Positions 55,355 through 64,000 of a stretch of DNA of 64,000 bases are shown here, one piece after another. The position numbers and the translations under genes were made by a program. Location of the stretch: the NCBI GenBank assembly GCA_946811185.2, contig OX328106.1, forward strand, positions 44,280,311 through 44,344,310, given 5' to 3'. Below the pieces are notes generated by a model. It saw only the letters and a program-made list of their open reading frames with translations. It searched no databases and had not been told where the DNA came from. Source of the DNA: Hippopus hippopus (Eukaryota > Mollusca > Bivalvia > Cardiida > Cardiidae). Each line of letters begins with the position of its first letter. Positions within the stretch are counted from its first letter, which is position 1.

Positions 55355-55536
55355 TTTATCTCGGACTTTAACGGTGAGGATCGGTTCATGACAAGGATAG
55401 GGGTGAGTGGGCTAATCAACTTGGACAAACTTAAAAAGGCTCATGGTATACTGACTGACGTTCAACTGTTTCAATATCACAACAGTATTGTACAAGAGAA
55501 GGCTGACCGGAAGTGTGACATTATTTTCAAAGACAG
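55355..55536 (+). CDS. PLCE1: PLC-epsilon homologue, exon 13 (end of RasGEF domain)
   Basis: Exon of 182 bases, phase 0 to 2, acceptor TATGTTTTTCAG, donor AAAGACAG|GTATAT. It encodes FISDFNGEDRFMTRIGVSGL, INLDKLKKAHGILTDVQLFQ and YHNSIVQEKADRKCDIIF. It corresponds to the end of the CDC25 fold: N-F-x-K-x-x-K...I-x-x-x-Q in the family, here I-N-L-D-K-L-K-K-A...V-Q-L-F-Q-Y. The spacing to exon 14 is 706 bases and contains a family P repeat. Confidence 0.92.
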
Positions 55537-55610
55537 GTATATCATCATCACTGCTATAGTCTTTTATCAGTAACTATTTGTCTGTCTCTCGGTCACATTT
55601 GATATTCTTT

Positions 55611-55795
55611 GCGTCTTAGTCCATATTCACCAATCATTCCTAAGAACATTCCTACTCTTATTCTAAAGAATTTGATAAATTTGAAAGTAACACACCTTCC
55701 AAATGGTTCAGCCAATTAGAAGGTATGTTACCTTCAAAATCCATAATCAGACCAAGAGTTTTCTTAAGTATGGTTGGTGAATACAGACCATGGCT
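55611..55795. repeat. Family P element
   Basis: Inverted ends CATATTCACCAATCATTCC and TATGGTTGGTGAATACAG; about 185 bp. A second copy at 59736. Confidence 0.75.
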
Positions 55796-56242
55796 TCACC
55801 ATGAAAAATGTTTTCATCTACTAAGAAATGTTTAGGTATGAAGAATCTCATGATACTTGAAGGATGTAGTAAAAGGGAACACAGAAGAATTTTACTGAAG
55901 CTTTGGCCTTTATTACTACCACAGGAGTGTCACGTTTGATTTTTTTGCGAGTGTTTGGAAATAATGCAATAACTATTTCATTTAGAATAATTATGAGATA
56001 AAAAGTCTCACTCGAAGCAGAAGTATAATTATGAAATTACATTTTAGATTTGGTTCTGTTTTCAATGATGGCTACCTTAAAAAGCATAACGATAGAATCA
56101 GATACTGATGGAGGCTATCATAACGCGTTCAGTTATGACAATGACGATAAGGATGACAGTGATAATAATGATGATGATAATAGATTTGGTTTTCACAGTG
56201 CTATAACACACTATGATCTGCGTATTACCTTTAATATTACAG

Positions 56243-56993
56243 ATCCGATGACGTATTCGGTGATCTATATGCCTCGGAAGGTACAGAGAGTGAAACAGAA
56301 TTAGATTTTGATTCTTACAATCCTATAAGACCTCTGGCGGCCGGACATGACGTCATGATAGTAACGCCATCATTCGCCAGATTGAGTCATCAGACTCTAC
56401 AGTTCATGAACCATGGCAGCACTGTAGTCCATTTTGAAGAGGAAAGTAGCAGGTCATGTATATGTTTTCTTCGGTTAGAATCGGACAATGTGACTCTAAC
56501 CTGGAGAAAACCGGATTGGAGTGCGCTAAGGGGAAACGCTTCAAGCCTTCCAGATTACGTGTTACGTGGTGACTTTGACTCTAATTCCACCCAGGCCATG
56601 AATATGAGATATTGTGGCGGGGAGCATGTTTATTACTCAATAGAGGAAGGTTATTTGGATATATCCGTGTTGAAACACGTGTGTTGGGCTAGTTCGGACG
56701 ACATAGATCTTGCCAGCATATCAAAACGTTATGCCATGGAAGACATAACTGTTGAGGAAAATTGCATTTGTTTGTCTTACGGGACAACACTCGCTGAAAA
56801 CAAACATTTGCATTTTGTTGGCCCTAGTAACATTATAAAGACTTGGTACCATGGCTTGGAGACCCTGTGCCACGCGGCCAAGAGGCTGCGACAGCAGATT
56901 GATAAAAGAATACAGTGGTTGAAGATACAATATTTACAGTTGTATTACGAGAGTGATCGCTGCCAGGGACCAACACCTGCTGAGGCCATCAGG
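56243..56993 (+). CDS. PLCE1: PLC-epsilon homologue, exon 14 (PH-like domain)
   Basis: Exon of 751 bases, phase 2 to 0, acceptor TAATATTACAG, donor CATCAGG|GTATGT. An acidic leader (residues about 1-35, EGTESETELDFDSY) is followed by a beta-rich domain: FMNHGSTVVHFEEE, CICFLRLESDNVTLTWRKPD, then GYLDISVLKHVCW, ENCICLSYGTTLAENKHLHF, and a C-terminal helix WYHGLETLCHAAKRLRQQ. This is the PH-like domain that follows the RasGEF domain in PLC-epsilon; F-L-x-L-x-x-D-N-x-x-L-T-W is characteristic of PLC PH domains. It ends with W-L-K-x-Q-Y-L-x-L-Y and GPTPAEAI, the usual link to the EF-hand region. Confidence 0.96.
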
Positions 56994-57338
56994 GTATGTT
57001 TATTCCAAATCCATACGTATTAAACTTAGCCAGTACTAACGTTTTAATTCGTGCTCAAACTCAGTTAAGAATGAAACTTTAAAGTTATTCAAATATAGTT
57101 GGAAAACCTCTATGACAAAATCCTTAACTGATTTCAGTTTTTCATTTAGTTTGAAGTGTTAATGGAACTTGAATGAGCACAAACTCGGTTCAGGATAACT
57201 TTGATTTAAAATAATATTTTCAATACCTGTCGTAGGATCAAGTCTAAATATGAAAGTAAAATGAAAAGAAATCAAAGCACTGACCATTGCAAATCAGTCT
57301 TTGCTCTAAGTTATCTGGGCCATGGTATCTAGCAAATG

Positions 57339-57493
57339 CAGCGTATAACATAAGGTGTAGACACCAAACCAGCGTATAACGTAAGGTGTAGACACCAAAC
57401 CAGCGTATAACGTAAGGTGTAGACACCAAACCAGCGTATAACGTAAGGTGTAGACACCAAACCAGCGTATAACATAAGGTGTAGACACCAAAC
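57339..57493 (+). repeat. Five tandem 31 bp units
   Basis: Unit CAGCGTATAACGTAAGGTGT plus AGACACCAAAC, five copies; the first and last share a CATAAGG variant. Because 31 is not a multiple of three and no frame has a stop, all three minus-strand frames are open here. Confidence 0.97.
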
Positions 57494-57600
57494 CAGACTT
57501 TTTGTGTCTTCAGATTGATCTTGAAATACTCTGCCTGCTGAAAGCACATGTGTCCTAATGCATTCTAAAAATTCACCACTAATTTGCTATTTACTTTAAC

Positions 57601-57828
57601 AGTTAACCACACGATCCTGTTCTTTGATTACATATAGGAAGAAGGCTCGTGACATTTTTGTGAGAAAAGAGAAAATGCAGGTGACCAGCAACTTCTCCTT
57701 GCTCTTGAAAGTATTTTATACAATGTATCTGAAAAAAAAATCCCGTCTTACGACCCTTACTTGGTTTGTCTTCTACAGATCTTTACGATGTGGATGAATC
57801 TATAATTTTGTCTAGCGTAAAGGTGTAA
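57601..57828. repeat. Family B, diverged
   Basis: GTTAACCACACGATCCTG, centre GCAGGTGACCAGC, end CTAGCGTAAAGGTGTAA. Confidence 0.68.
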
Positions 57829-57917
57829 TGATATTGAACAACGACAATTATGGTTGGGAAATTCGACCTTTATACAGATGAAATAAACCTAGTAGTGCTA
57901 GACTGATGAAATAGAAT

Positions 57918-58075
57918 TTAGCCATGCTCTGAGAAATAGGGGTTTAATGCATTTTCAAAAAGTATCGACCCATGTCAGAATTGTTCTACATGTACTTCCA
58001 CATTCAGTTGCTCTTAAGACTAAATGAATTTTGTGGCTCAGTAACAGTGTTATGGCTTGTTTTTAATGGTATATC
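57918..58075 (-). repeat. Family D fragment
   Basis: TTAGCCATGCTCTGAGAAAT to CAGTTGCTCTTAAGAC; core deleted after ATCGACCCATGTCAG. Confidence 0.65.
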
Positions 58076-58089
58076 ACGGATATGTATTT

Positions 58090-58628
58090 TATTACTTAAC
58101 TCCCCTTGTATTTCAATGTAAGACAGCCATTACGCATTTTCTTGTCATACACAGTGTAAGATAGGAAAATAGAGCCGTATTTTGTAAACGCGCGTTAATT
58201 ATAGGCCTCATTTCTAACACATTGCCGACCAAGATTCCTGTGTTAAATTGATTGTCAAAATTTATAATAGTGACAAAGCTGCAAATTTTATAGTATTTTT
58301 AGATGTAAAATAAAAGCGTTTTATGCAAGTTTCTTTGGAACTATTTTTGTCTGTGATGTACAAACCTCTCAAAGAAACAAATAGGCTTCATGTAAATTTC
58401 AATACACATGCACATGTAGGCCTATGTTTTAACATGTCATGAACTATAATTCTTGAGATACAGTTATGTGATAAACAGAATCTGACATTTGTTAGCTTTT
58501 GAGGTAAAATTCTATTAAACTTGTCCCCCCAAAAAAATAGCATTAAGCTCGCCAAAGGCTCGCTTAATAACATTTTTGTTGACTCGCTTAAATAAAATTC
58601 TATCTCAAACACCAATTCATGCCAGATC
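58090..58628 (+). repeat. Family K element
   Basis: Contains GACAGCCATTACGCATTTTC and the inverted repeat around AGCTCGCCAAAGGCTCGCTT at 58549; the CRE pair seen in other copies is lost. Confidence 0.62.
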
Positions 58629-58635
58629 ATTTATA

Positions 58636-58906
58636 TATGAGCCGCGCTCTGTGAATAGGGGGCTTAATGCATCTGCGAAAAGTTTCGACCCAGGTCAGCC
58701 TGCGCAGTCCGCGCAGGCTGACCTGGGCCGAAACTTTTCGCTATTGGTAGATTTTCTGCATGTCAAAGGATCAGTCTACCTCATGATTGAGTCGGTTGTT
58801 AAAAAAAGTGGCTATTATGGATCCATAAGTATGTGATGGCTTTCTTGGTATGATGGATTACGGAGATGCATTAAGCCGCCTTTTGCCAGAGCATGGTTCA
58901 TATATG
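58636..58906 (-). repeat. Family D, full length
   Basis: GAGCCGCGCTCTGTGAATAG to TTTTGCCAGAGCATGGTTC; perfect core GGTCAGCCTGCGC / GCGCAGGCTGACC with loop AGTCC. Confidence 0.92.
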
Positions 58907-59091
58907 ATTTGCTTGAGCACGCCTCAATTGTTTAGTAAGAAAAAACCTAATTAGTGCAATGGTATAGCTACGTGTATTTCTATATGAAAAAAAAGGAGAA
59001 GAAAAATATATTACTATGATCCGATCTGTCCACAATATTTAGCGTTTAAAATGTTAAACATCAAAATGCCTTCAATGTTTTGCTATACCAG

Positions 59092-59238
59092 GTATTTGGG
59101 GGACGACGGTGGGCGCCCGGCGGTCCCCAGGTTAGTCACTGCCTCCCAGAAGGAAGCTCCTCTTTCAAACGTACCTCGAGTTTTGTCATGGGATCAAACA
59201 TCTTCAGGAAAAAAGCCAATTCATTCCAGTCATCAAAG
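59092..59238 (+). CDS. PLCE1: PLC-epsilon homologue, exon 15 (linker after PH domain)
   Basis: Exon of 49 codons, phase 0 to 0, acceptor TGCTATACCAG, donor TCAAAG|GTGAGA. It starts VFGGRRWAPGGPQV, a stretch that directly follows the PH-like domain in PLC-epsilon proteins, and continues with SFKRTSSFVMGSNIFRKK. It is basic and Ser-rich with candidate phosphorylation sites. The frame stays open well past the donor, so intron retention would be translated for a while, but the GT-AG reading fits phase and family. Confidence 0.88.
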
Positions 59239-59735
59239 GTGAGATTAATAAGTATCACAAACTGGAATACATTCTTGTGGCATTTTTTCTTGTTACAGAC
59301 TAATAGTATTGTTTTCCAAATTCATTCAAACCAACAGCTAGAAACAGCCCAAGGAGAGCTAGAAAAGTGTTCTTTTACTCAAGTAGTCTTTCTAATTCAA
59401 GTTCAACTGAAACAATTTACGAAGGGATATAAACTCAAATCAGTGCACTGTTTACGTAGCGAGTTACTTACTACAGAAGGTCTATGAGAAAGAAGGGAGA
59501 CAAATCGAACTAAGTAAGCTTGTTTGGTTATCTTTCATCAATTGTAGAAAAGTCCTATTTCATTCCACATGACTCTGATCTTCTCAGATTCTCACCTGTA
59601 CCTATTTTTACAGTAAGTTTTGCTTTAACTAATTGCATCTTGAGAGGATTTGTTACAGCTGGCTCTCTCGGGACGTATTCTAGTACAATATGGATGGATG
59701 ATCGACCTAGATTTATGATCGATGCATGAATACAG

Positions 59736-59925
59736 GGTCCGTACTCACCAATCAGTCTTAATTTCATTATAATCCCAGTTCAAGATTTAGTTAGTAACGC
59801 AGCTTCTGATTGGTTGAACCAAATAGCTTAGCTAATTAGAAATTGCACTACTTTCAAATTTAGAAAATCCTTTAGAATAAGACTAAGAATGTACTTAATA
59901 ATGGTTGGTGAATAAGCACCCTGGC
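59736..59925. repeat. Family P element
   Basis: TACTCACCAATCAGTCTTAA to ATAATGGTTGGTGAATAAGC; imperfect inverted ends. Confidence 0.72.
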
Positions 59926-60109
59926 GGAGACATTCTGGCAATGAAGAAAACACTCATTATGAACCAGTTCCCCTTTAGCCACAAAATTTTACGTGTACGA
60001 GTATTTTGCTGCAAGACGAAAAAAAAAAGCAGGAGGAAATATGAATCAATATGATACACTTACTTAAAAATCAAGAGTTTCAAGCTTTGCTGTGTTGCCT
60101 TACCTTAAA

Positions 60110-60478
60110 GGCCCAGTAAAGTCCAAAATATGAAAGCAGGTGTCATAATACATTTAGATTAAAATCATATCATTTAAAAGTATGAAAAATATTGTGGAGA
60201 TGACAGTCTGTTATCGTGTGGTCGGAACATGTTAGTCACTGGCAGAAAAGAGAATTTTAAAATCAGGCAAAAAGTAAACAAAAGACGCAGCTGCCTTGCA
60301 GGTTTTAACTTAGTTTTGAAATTAATTTCTGTGTCAGCAACTAACACTTGGACCGAAAGTACAATGACGGATTGTCATTTTCACAATAATTTCCATACTT
60401 TTAAATGGTATTATATAAATTCAAATGCATTTAAACACCTGCTTTGTTTACTTTTGGGCTTTATTGTCACTTTAAACA
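60110..60478. repeat. Family L element
   Basis: TTAAAGGCCCAGTAAAGTCC to GGGCTTTATTGTCACTTTAA; best preserved ends of the three copies. Confidence 0.78.
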
Positions 60479-60582
60479 TTTATTTCCAAATATGCCCCCC
60501 CCATTTTTTATTGGAAAGATAAAAAATATTGAACACGAAATGTTTCCGTATGACAAAATTATCTCTTTTTTTTTTCAAAAAG

Positions 60583-61054
60583 GATTCCAGTCCAAAGCCC
60601 ACCCAGTCCAGAGAGAGCTCAAGTTCCAGTCTAGCCAAACGTAGCAACAAAAGAAGCCCGAGCCCGCAGGCCCGCGGGTCACAGAGTAACAGACCCAGCA
60701 TTATCAGCACGGCCACAAACTACGAGTCCGTCAGTGAATCTAATACTACCAACCCGTCACCAAAGGACAGTTCATTAAGAACATATCAAACTCTGAATGC
60801 CTCAAGCTACCTTAACAGATATCGCTCCAGGCGTCGCACCAGCGTCCTGGGAAAGCACCTTCCGGGAGAAAACAAAAATAATTCCATCACTCATTCCACT
60901 CGTCTGTCTTTCTTTGACTTTCTGGATTTATTCCGATCGTTCTCTCTCCGAAGTAGGAAAGATCTGAGAGATTTGTTTGAGCAGTTTGCCATCGTGAAGC
61001 CGCCTGGACTTCGACAGAGTCGACATACAACCCAGTCGATAAAGTCCGAAGCAA
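60583..61054 (+). CDS. PLCE1: PLC-epsilon homologue, exon 16 (Ser/Arg-rich linker and first EF-hand-like helices)
   Basis: Exon of 472 bases, phase 0 to 1, acceptor after a long T run ending TTCAAAAAG, donor GAAGCAA|GTAAGT. The first about 100 residues are Ser/Pro/Arg-rich (RESSSSSLAKRSNKRSPSPQ) and probably disordered. Then comes TRLSFFDFLDLFRSFSLRSR and KDLRDLFEQFA, matching the conserved F-x-x-F-x-x-L-F-x-S-F-S-x-R-x-R-K-D-L-x-D-x-F block at the start of the PLC-epsilon EF-hand region. A family L repeat ends about 105 bases before it. Confidence 0.93.
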
Positions 61055-61408
61055 GTAAGTTGGGTGTTGCGGTTTAAGTTGTGTTTCTGTACCGAATTTA
61101 AAGCAGAGGACTTAAAAATGTACTCGCAAAATAAAAATAACTAACATACATAAATGATTATCATTCTTCGAGTAATTCTTAGATCAATGTATTTTTTTTC
61201 TACTTTTTTTTTATCGTAATATGTTGTTACTCGTACATTTCGTCTTTGATTAACACAAGGTTGAAATGATATTTTTTTGATTTTTCTCATTGAGTTATTG
61301 GGAAAGTTCACATAACTCAGTATTTGATATACACAGACATATGTTAAGATATAGCGACAGAAGAAGTAATTGCTTCGTACGAGTAATATCCTTTATAGCC
61401 ACGATATG

Positions 61409-61636
61409 ATAACCCTTTACCAAACAATCCCTGGTTTTTAAGACCCAGAGGAAGAAGCCTTCTGAAAACATTGTGGGAAAAGGAGAAAATGCTGGTAACC
61501 AGCATTTTCTCCTTTTCCCACAATGTTTTTACTCTTCTAAAGTCAAGTTTCAATTTTTGAGTCACGTTTATTTTGTCGTCTGCAAATGCTTTCAAGCTGG
61601 ACAAGTCTAAAATTTTGTCGTTTGGCAAAGAGTTAA
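61409..61636. repeat. Family B, full length, perfect palindrome centre
   Basis: ATAACCCTTTACCAAACAAT to GTTTGGCAAAGAGTTAA; palindrome around GCTGGTAACCAGC exact over about 60 bases (61467-61528). Confidence 0.9.
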
Positions 61637-61660
61637 AAGTGATCGGATCCAAGAATAACA

Positions 61661-62885
61661 AATTTTATTTCATGCCTTCCGGTAGGTTATCGAGAAATAT
61701 CGGTGAAATATTTTTCGATATTTCATGGTTACGATCAGTGAAAATACCGATTTTTATATTCAAACTCTTCATTTGAAGGCGGAAACAGTTGTTCCCGCGC
61801 ACTAGTTACCTTGGTAAAATGCGCGTGCCTCAAAACCAGATGGAAATATGACGTAATTTACCTTACATTTCTCGCGCTTGACGTAATATTGTAATGCGTT
61901 GCTATGCGGAGGGGGTACGCCACGGGGAATAACCGAAAAGAACTGTACTGGATTTTGATTAAGTTTCCCCCAGAAAGGGTTAAAAGCATGAAATAAATAG
62001 AATATTTGTTTTTTACGGTGAAAGATCGAGATTTATTTCATGCTTTCCAGTAGGCTATCGAGAAATATCGGTGAAATAGTTTTCGATATTTCATTTTTAC
62101 GACCACTGAAAATACCGATTTTTATATTCTAACTCTTCAATTGAAGGCGGAAACAGTTGTTCCAGCGCTCTAGTTACCTAGGTAAAATGCGCGTGCCTCA
62201 AAACCAGATGGAAATATGACGTAATTTACCTTACATTTCTCGCGCTTGACGTAATATTGTAATGTGTTGCTATGCGGAAGGGGTACGCCATGGGGAATAA
62301 CCGAAAAGAACTGTACTGGATTTTGATTAAGTTTCCCCCAGAAAGGGTTAAAAGCATGAAATAAATAGAATATTTGTTTTTTACGGTGAAAGATCGAGAT
62401 TTATTTCATGCTTTCCAGTAGGCTATCGAGAAATATCGGTGAAATAGTTTTCGATATTTCATTTTTACGACCACTGAAAATACCGATTTTTATATTCTAA
62501 CTCTTCAATTGAAGGCGGAAACAGTTGTTCCAGCGCTCTAGTTACCTAGGTAAAATGCGCGTGCCTCAAAACCAGATGGAAATATGACGTAATTTACCTT
62601 ACATTTCTCGCGCTTGACGTAATATTGTAATGTGTTGCTATGCGGAAGGGGTACGCCATGGGGAATAACCGAAAAGAACTGTACTGGATTTTGATTAAGT
62701 TTCCCCCAGAAAGGGTTAAAAGCATGAAATAAATAGAATATTTGTTTTTTACGGTGAAAGATCGAAATTTATTTCATCTCGTGAACATCATCGGTAATAT
62801 TTTCGCAGCCACGAGTGAAAATATTACCGATGATGTTCACGGGATGAAATAAATTTCGATCTTTCACCGTAAAAAAACAAATATC
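61661..62885 (+). mobile_element. Family Q element with three 368 bp tandem units and terminal foldback
   Basis: CATGCYTTCC starts recur at 61671, 62039 and 62407, and the terminal CATCTCGTGAAC at 62775: every step is 368 bases. The second and third units are nearly identical. The last part (62727-62885) is a long inverted repeat around TTTTCGCAGCCACGAG. No protein-coding frame. Confidence 0.93.
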
Positions 62886-62913
62886 CTCTATGTCTGCATG
62901 AGGCAAATATATA

Positions 62914-63165
62914 TGAATCATGCTCTGTGAAAAGGGGATTATATGCATCTGCAAAAAGTGTCGACCCGTGTCAGCCTGCGCAGTCTGCGAAGGCTGACCT
63001 TGGTCAAAACCTTTTTCTATGGGTCAATTTTCTTCATATACAAGGACTAGTTTACCGCATGATTCAGTCTGTATTCAGACAAACAGATTTTATGGATCAC
63101 AATAAAGTGATGTCTTGCTTGGTATCATGCATCACGAAATTATATTAGAGCCTTCTTTCCGCTCA
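62914..63165 (-). repeat. Family D, next to exon 17 acceptor
   Basis: AATCATGCTCTGTGAAAAGG to TATTAGAGCCTTCTTTCCG; core GTCAGCCTGCGCAGTCTGCG. Exon 17 starts about 25-30 bases after its end. Confidence 0.8.
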
Positions 63166-63188
63166 ATTATCTATTTTTTGAATTACAG

Positions 63189-63415
63189 ATATTTTAACGC
63201 GGAACACCACGTACGACTTGAGCCATTCCAGTGATCCGGCGTTTTTACAGCGCCGTAAGATCTGTGATGCTATAGCCGTGGCCAGTATCTTTGAGAACTG
63301 TGCGGGCGTGGACACCTCACAGAACAAATGTCTCAGTTTGAAAGAATTCCGGGAGTTTTTGGAAGACTACCAGGAAGAACATTTGGACGACTCAGAGATC
63401 GTAGCTCTTGTTAGG
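63189..63415 (+). CDS. PLCE1: PLC-epsilon homologue, exon 17 (EF-hand-like region)
   Basis: Exon of 227 bases, phase 1 to 0, acceptor TTTTTGAATTACAG, donor GTTAGG|GTAAGA. It encodes ILTRNTTYDLSHSSDPAFLQ, RRKICDAIAVASIFENCAG, then SLKEFREFLEDYQEEHLDD and SEIVALVR. The I-x-D-A-I-A-x-A-S-I block and the following F-x-x-F-L helix match the PLC-epsilon EF-hand region before the X box. No canonical calcium-binding loop is visible, as is usual for PLC EF-hands. The next exons (X box onward) lie outside the window. Confidence 0.95.
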
Positions 63416-63715
63416 GTAAGACTCTACATGCATTGTTTCATTTGGTTTATGTGACTGACGACGAACGATTATTTTTAAAAGTGTGTTATACTGTTTTACA
63501 GTGAGGGCAGGCTATTTTTTTTTTCGATAGAATTAAAAGCCAACGTTGTACACGAAACGTACGAAAATGTTTTTTTAGCTGACTGTCCCTCTGTCCAAAA
63601 AAACGTTTTAACCAAGATGTGCTGATATTTTAGTTGTATCATTTCGTCTTCATAAGCAAAGAAATCGAAAGCTTATAAAGCAATAACTTTCATTTCTGCG
63701 CTTTTGTACATTAAT

Positions 63716-63909
63716 TCAATTGATTGATTGATTGATTGATTGTGCGGTTTTTCATGCCGTTTTCAAAATTATTTCGGTTATATCTCGGTGGCCAGTGCAC
63801 CTATCCATGTTTTCTTGGAGTTTCACTTACCAGTACTTCGCACAAATATTCTTCAATATCCTAAGCCACTTGCTGCTTTCCCACATAACCATCGTTGAAA
63901 TAATGATCA

Positions 63910-63988
<79 letters not shown>

Positions 63989-64000
63989 TGATTCCTGTCA
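63716..64000 (-). repeat. SINE2 copy with GA microsatellite
   Basis: (TTGA)n at 63718-63741, then GCGGTTTTTCATGCCGTTTT, CGGTTATATCTCGGTGGCC and a (GA)n run at 63912-63984 inserted before GGAATGATTCCTGTC; cut by the window edge. Confidence 0.75.

Noticed and set aside
56050..56304. 84-codon frame ahead of exon 14
   Set aside because: Its second half overlaps exon 14 in a different frame; the phase from exon 13 supports the exon 14 frame instead.
57244..57549. Three overlapping minus-strand frames with repeats of W-F-G-V-Y-T-L
   Set aside because: They translate the 31 bp minisatellite in its three frames; there is no start context or domain.
59239..59487. Extension of exon 15 to a stop codon (short C-terminal isoform)
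   Set aside because: The frame is open, but the peptide loses PLC-epsilon character exactly at the GTGAGA donor, so intron reading is more likely.

Overview
The window is animal nuclear DNA and looks molluscan, most likely bivalve. Coding sequence is confined to short exons with GT/AG borders separated by introns of 0.3-21 kb. The introns are packed with short palindromic repeats, tRNA-derived SINEs and a long repeat of a type common in bivalves (37.1-38.6 kb). There is no bacterial signal such as operons or ribosome-binding sites. The species call is an inference; repeat styles suggest a heterodont clam or dreissenid-like mussel, which I cannot confirm.

One protein-coding gene, on the + strand, spans roughly 7.4 kb to beyond the right edge: a phospholipase C epsilon (PLCE1) homologue. 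I place 17 exons of the long transcript plus one alternative first exon. The reading phases of all consecutive exons agree, giving 1811 uninterrupted codons open at both ends. Domain order: an unrecognised alpha-helical segment (7.4 kb); a RasGEF N-terminal (REM) domain split by an insert of about 400 Ser/Thr-rich residues (10.5-14.0 kb); a FERM-like F2-F3 module resembling talin (45.2-51.4 kb); the CDC25-type RasGEF domain (51.8-55.5 kb); the PLC-epsilon PH-like domain (56.2-57.0 kb); a basic/serine linker and the start of the EF-hand region (59.1-63.4 kb). The PLC catalytic X and Y boxes, C2 and RA domains must lie to the right. An ATG-initiated exon at 26.8-27.4 kb can splice in phase to the 35.4 kb exon and would give a shorter isoform lacking the split REM.

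Repeats fill most of the rest. I call the families A-D (palindrome-centred MITE-like elements), K, L, P, Q (others), SINE1 and SINE2. A and B begin and end with TTAA plus CCCTT/AAGGG, which suggests piggyBac-type mobilisation. A, C and D share a common palindromic core although their flanks differ. D elements end within about 20-40 bases of several 3' splice sites of the gene. A small LTR element (TRIM type) occurs three times. Its about 205-212 bp LTR carries an internal tRNA-like Pol III promoter, is followed by a primer-binding site matching tRNA-Pro, and has 4 bp target duplications. The TRIM and the FERM-containing PLC-epsilon architecture are the two most interesting items.

No rRNA, CRISPR array or convincing stand-alone tRNA gene was seen. 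Repeat borders are by eye and accurate to about 5-15 bases unless a terminal motif is quoted.
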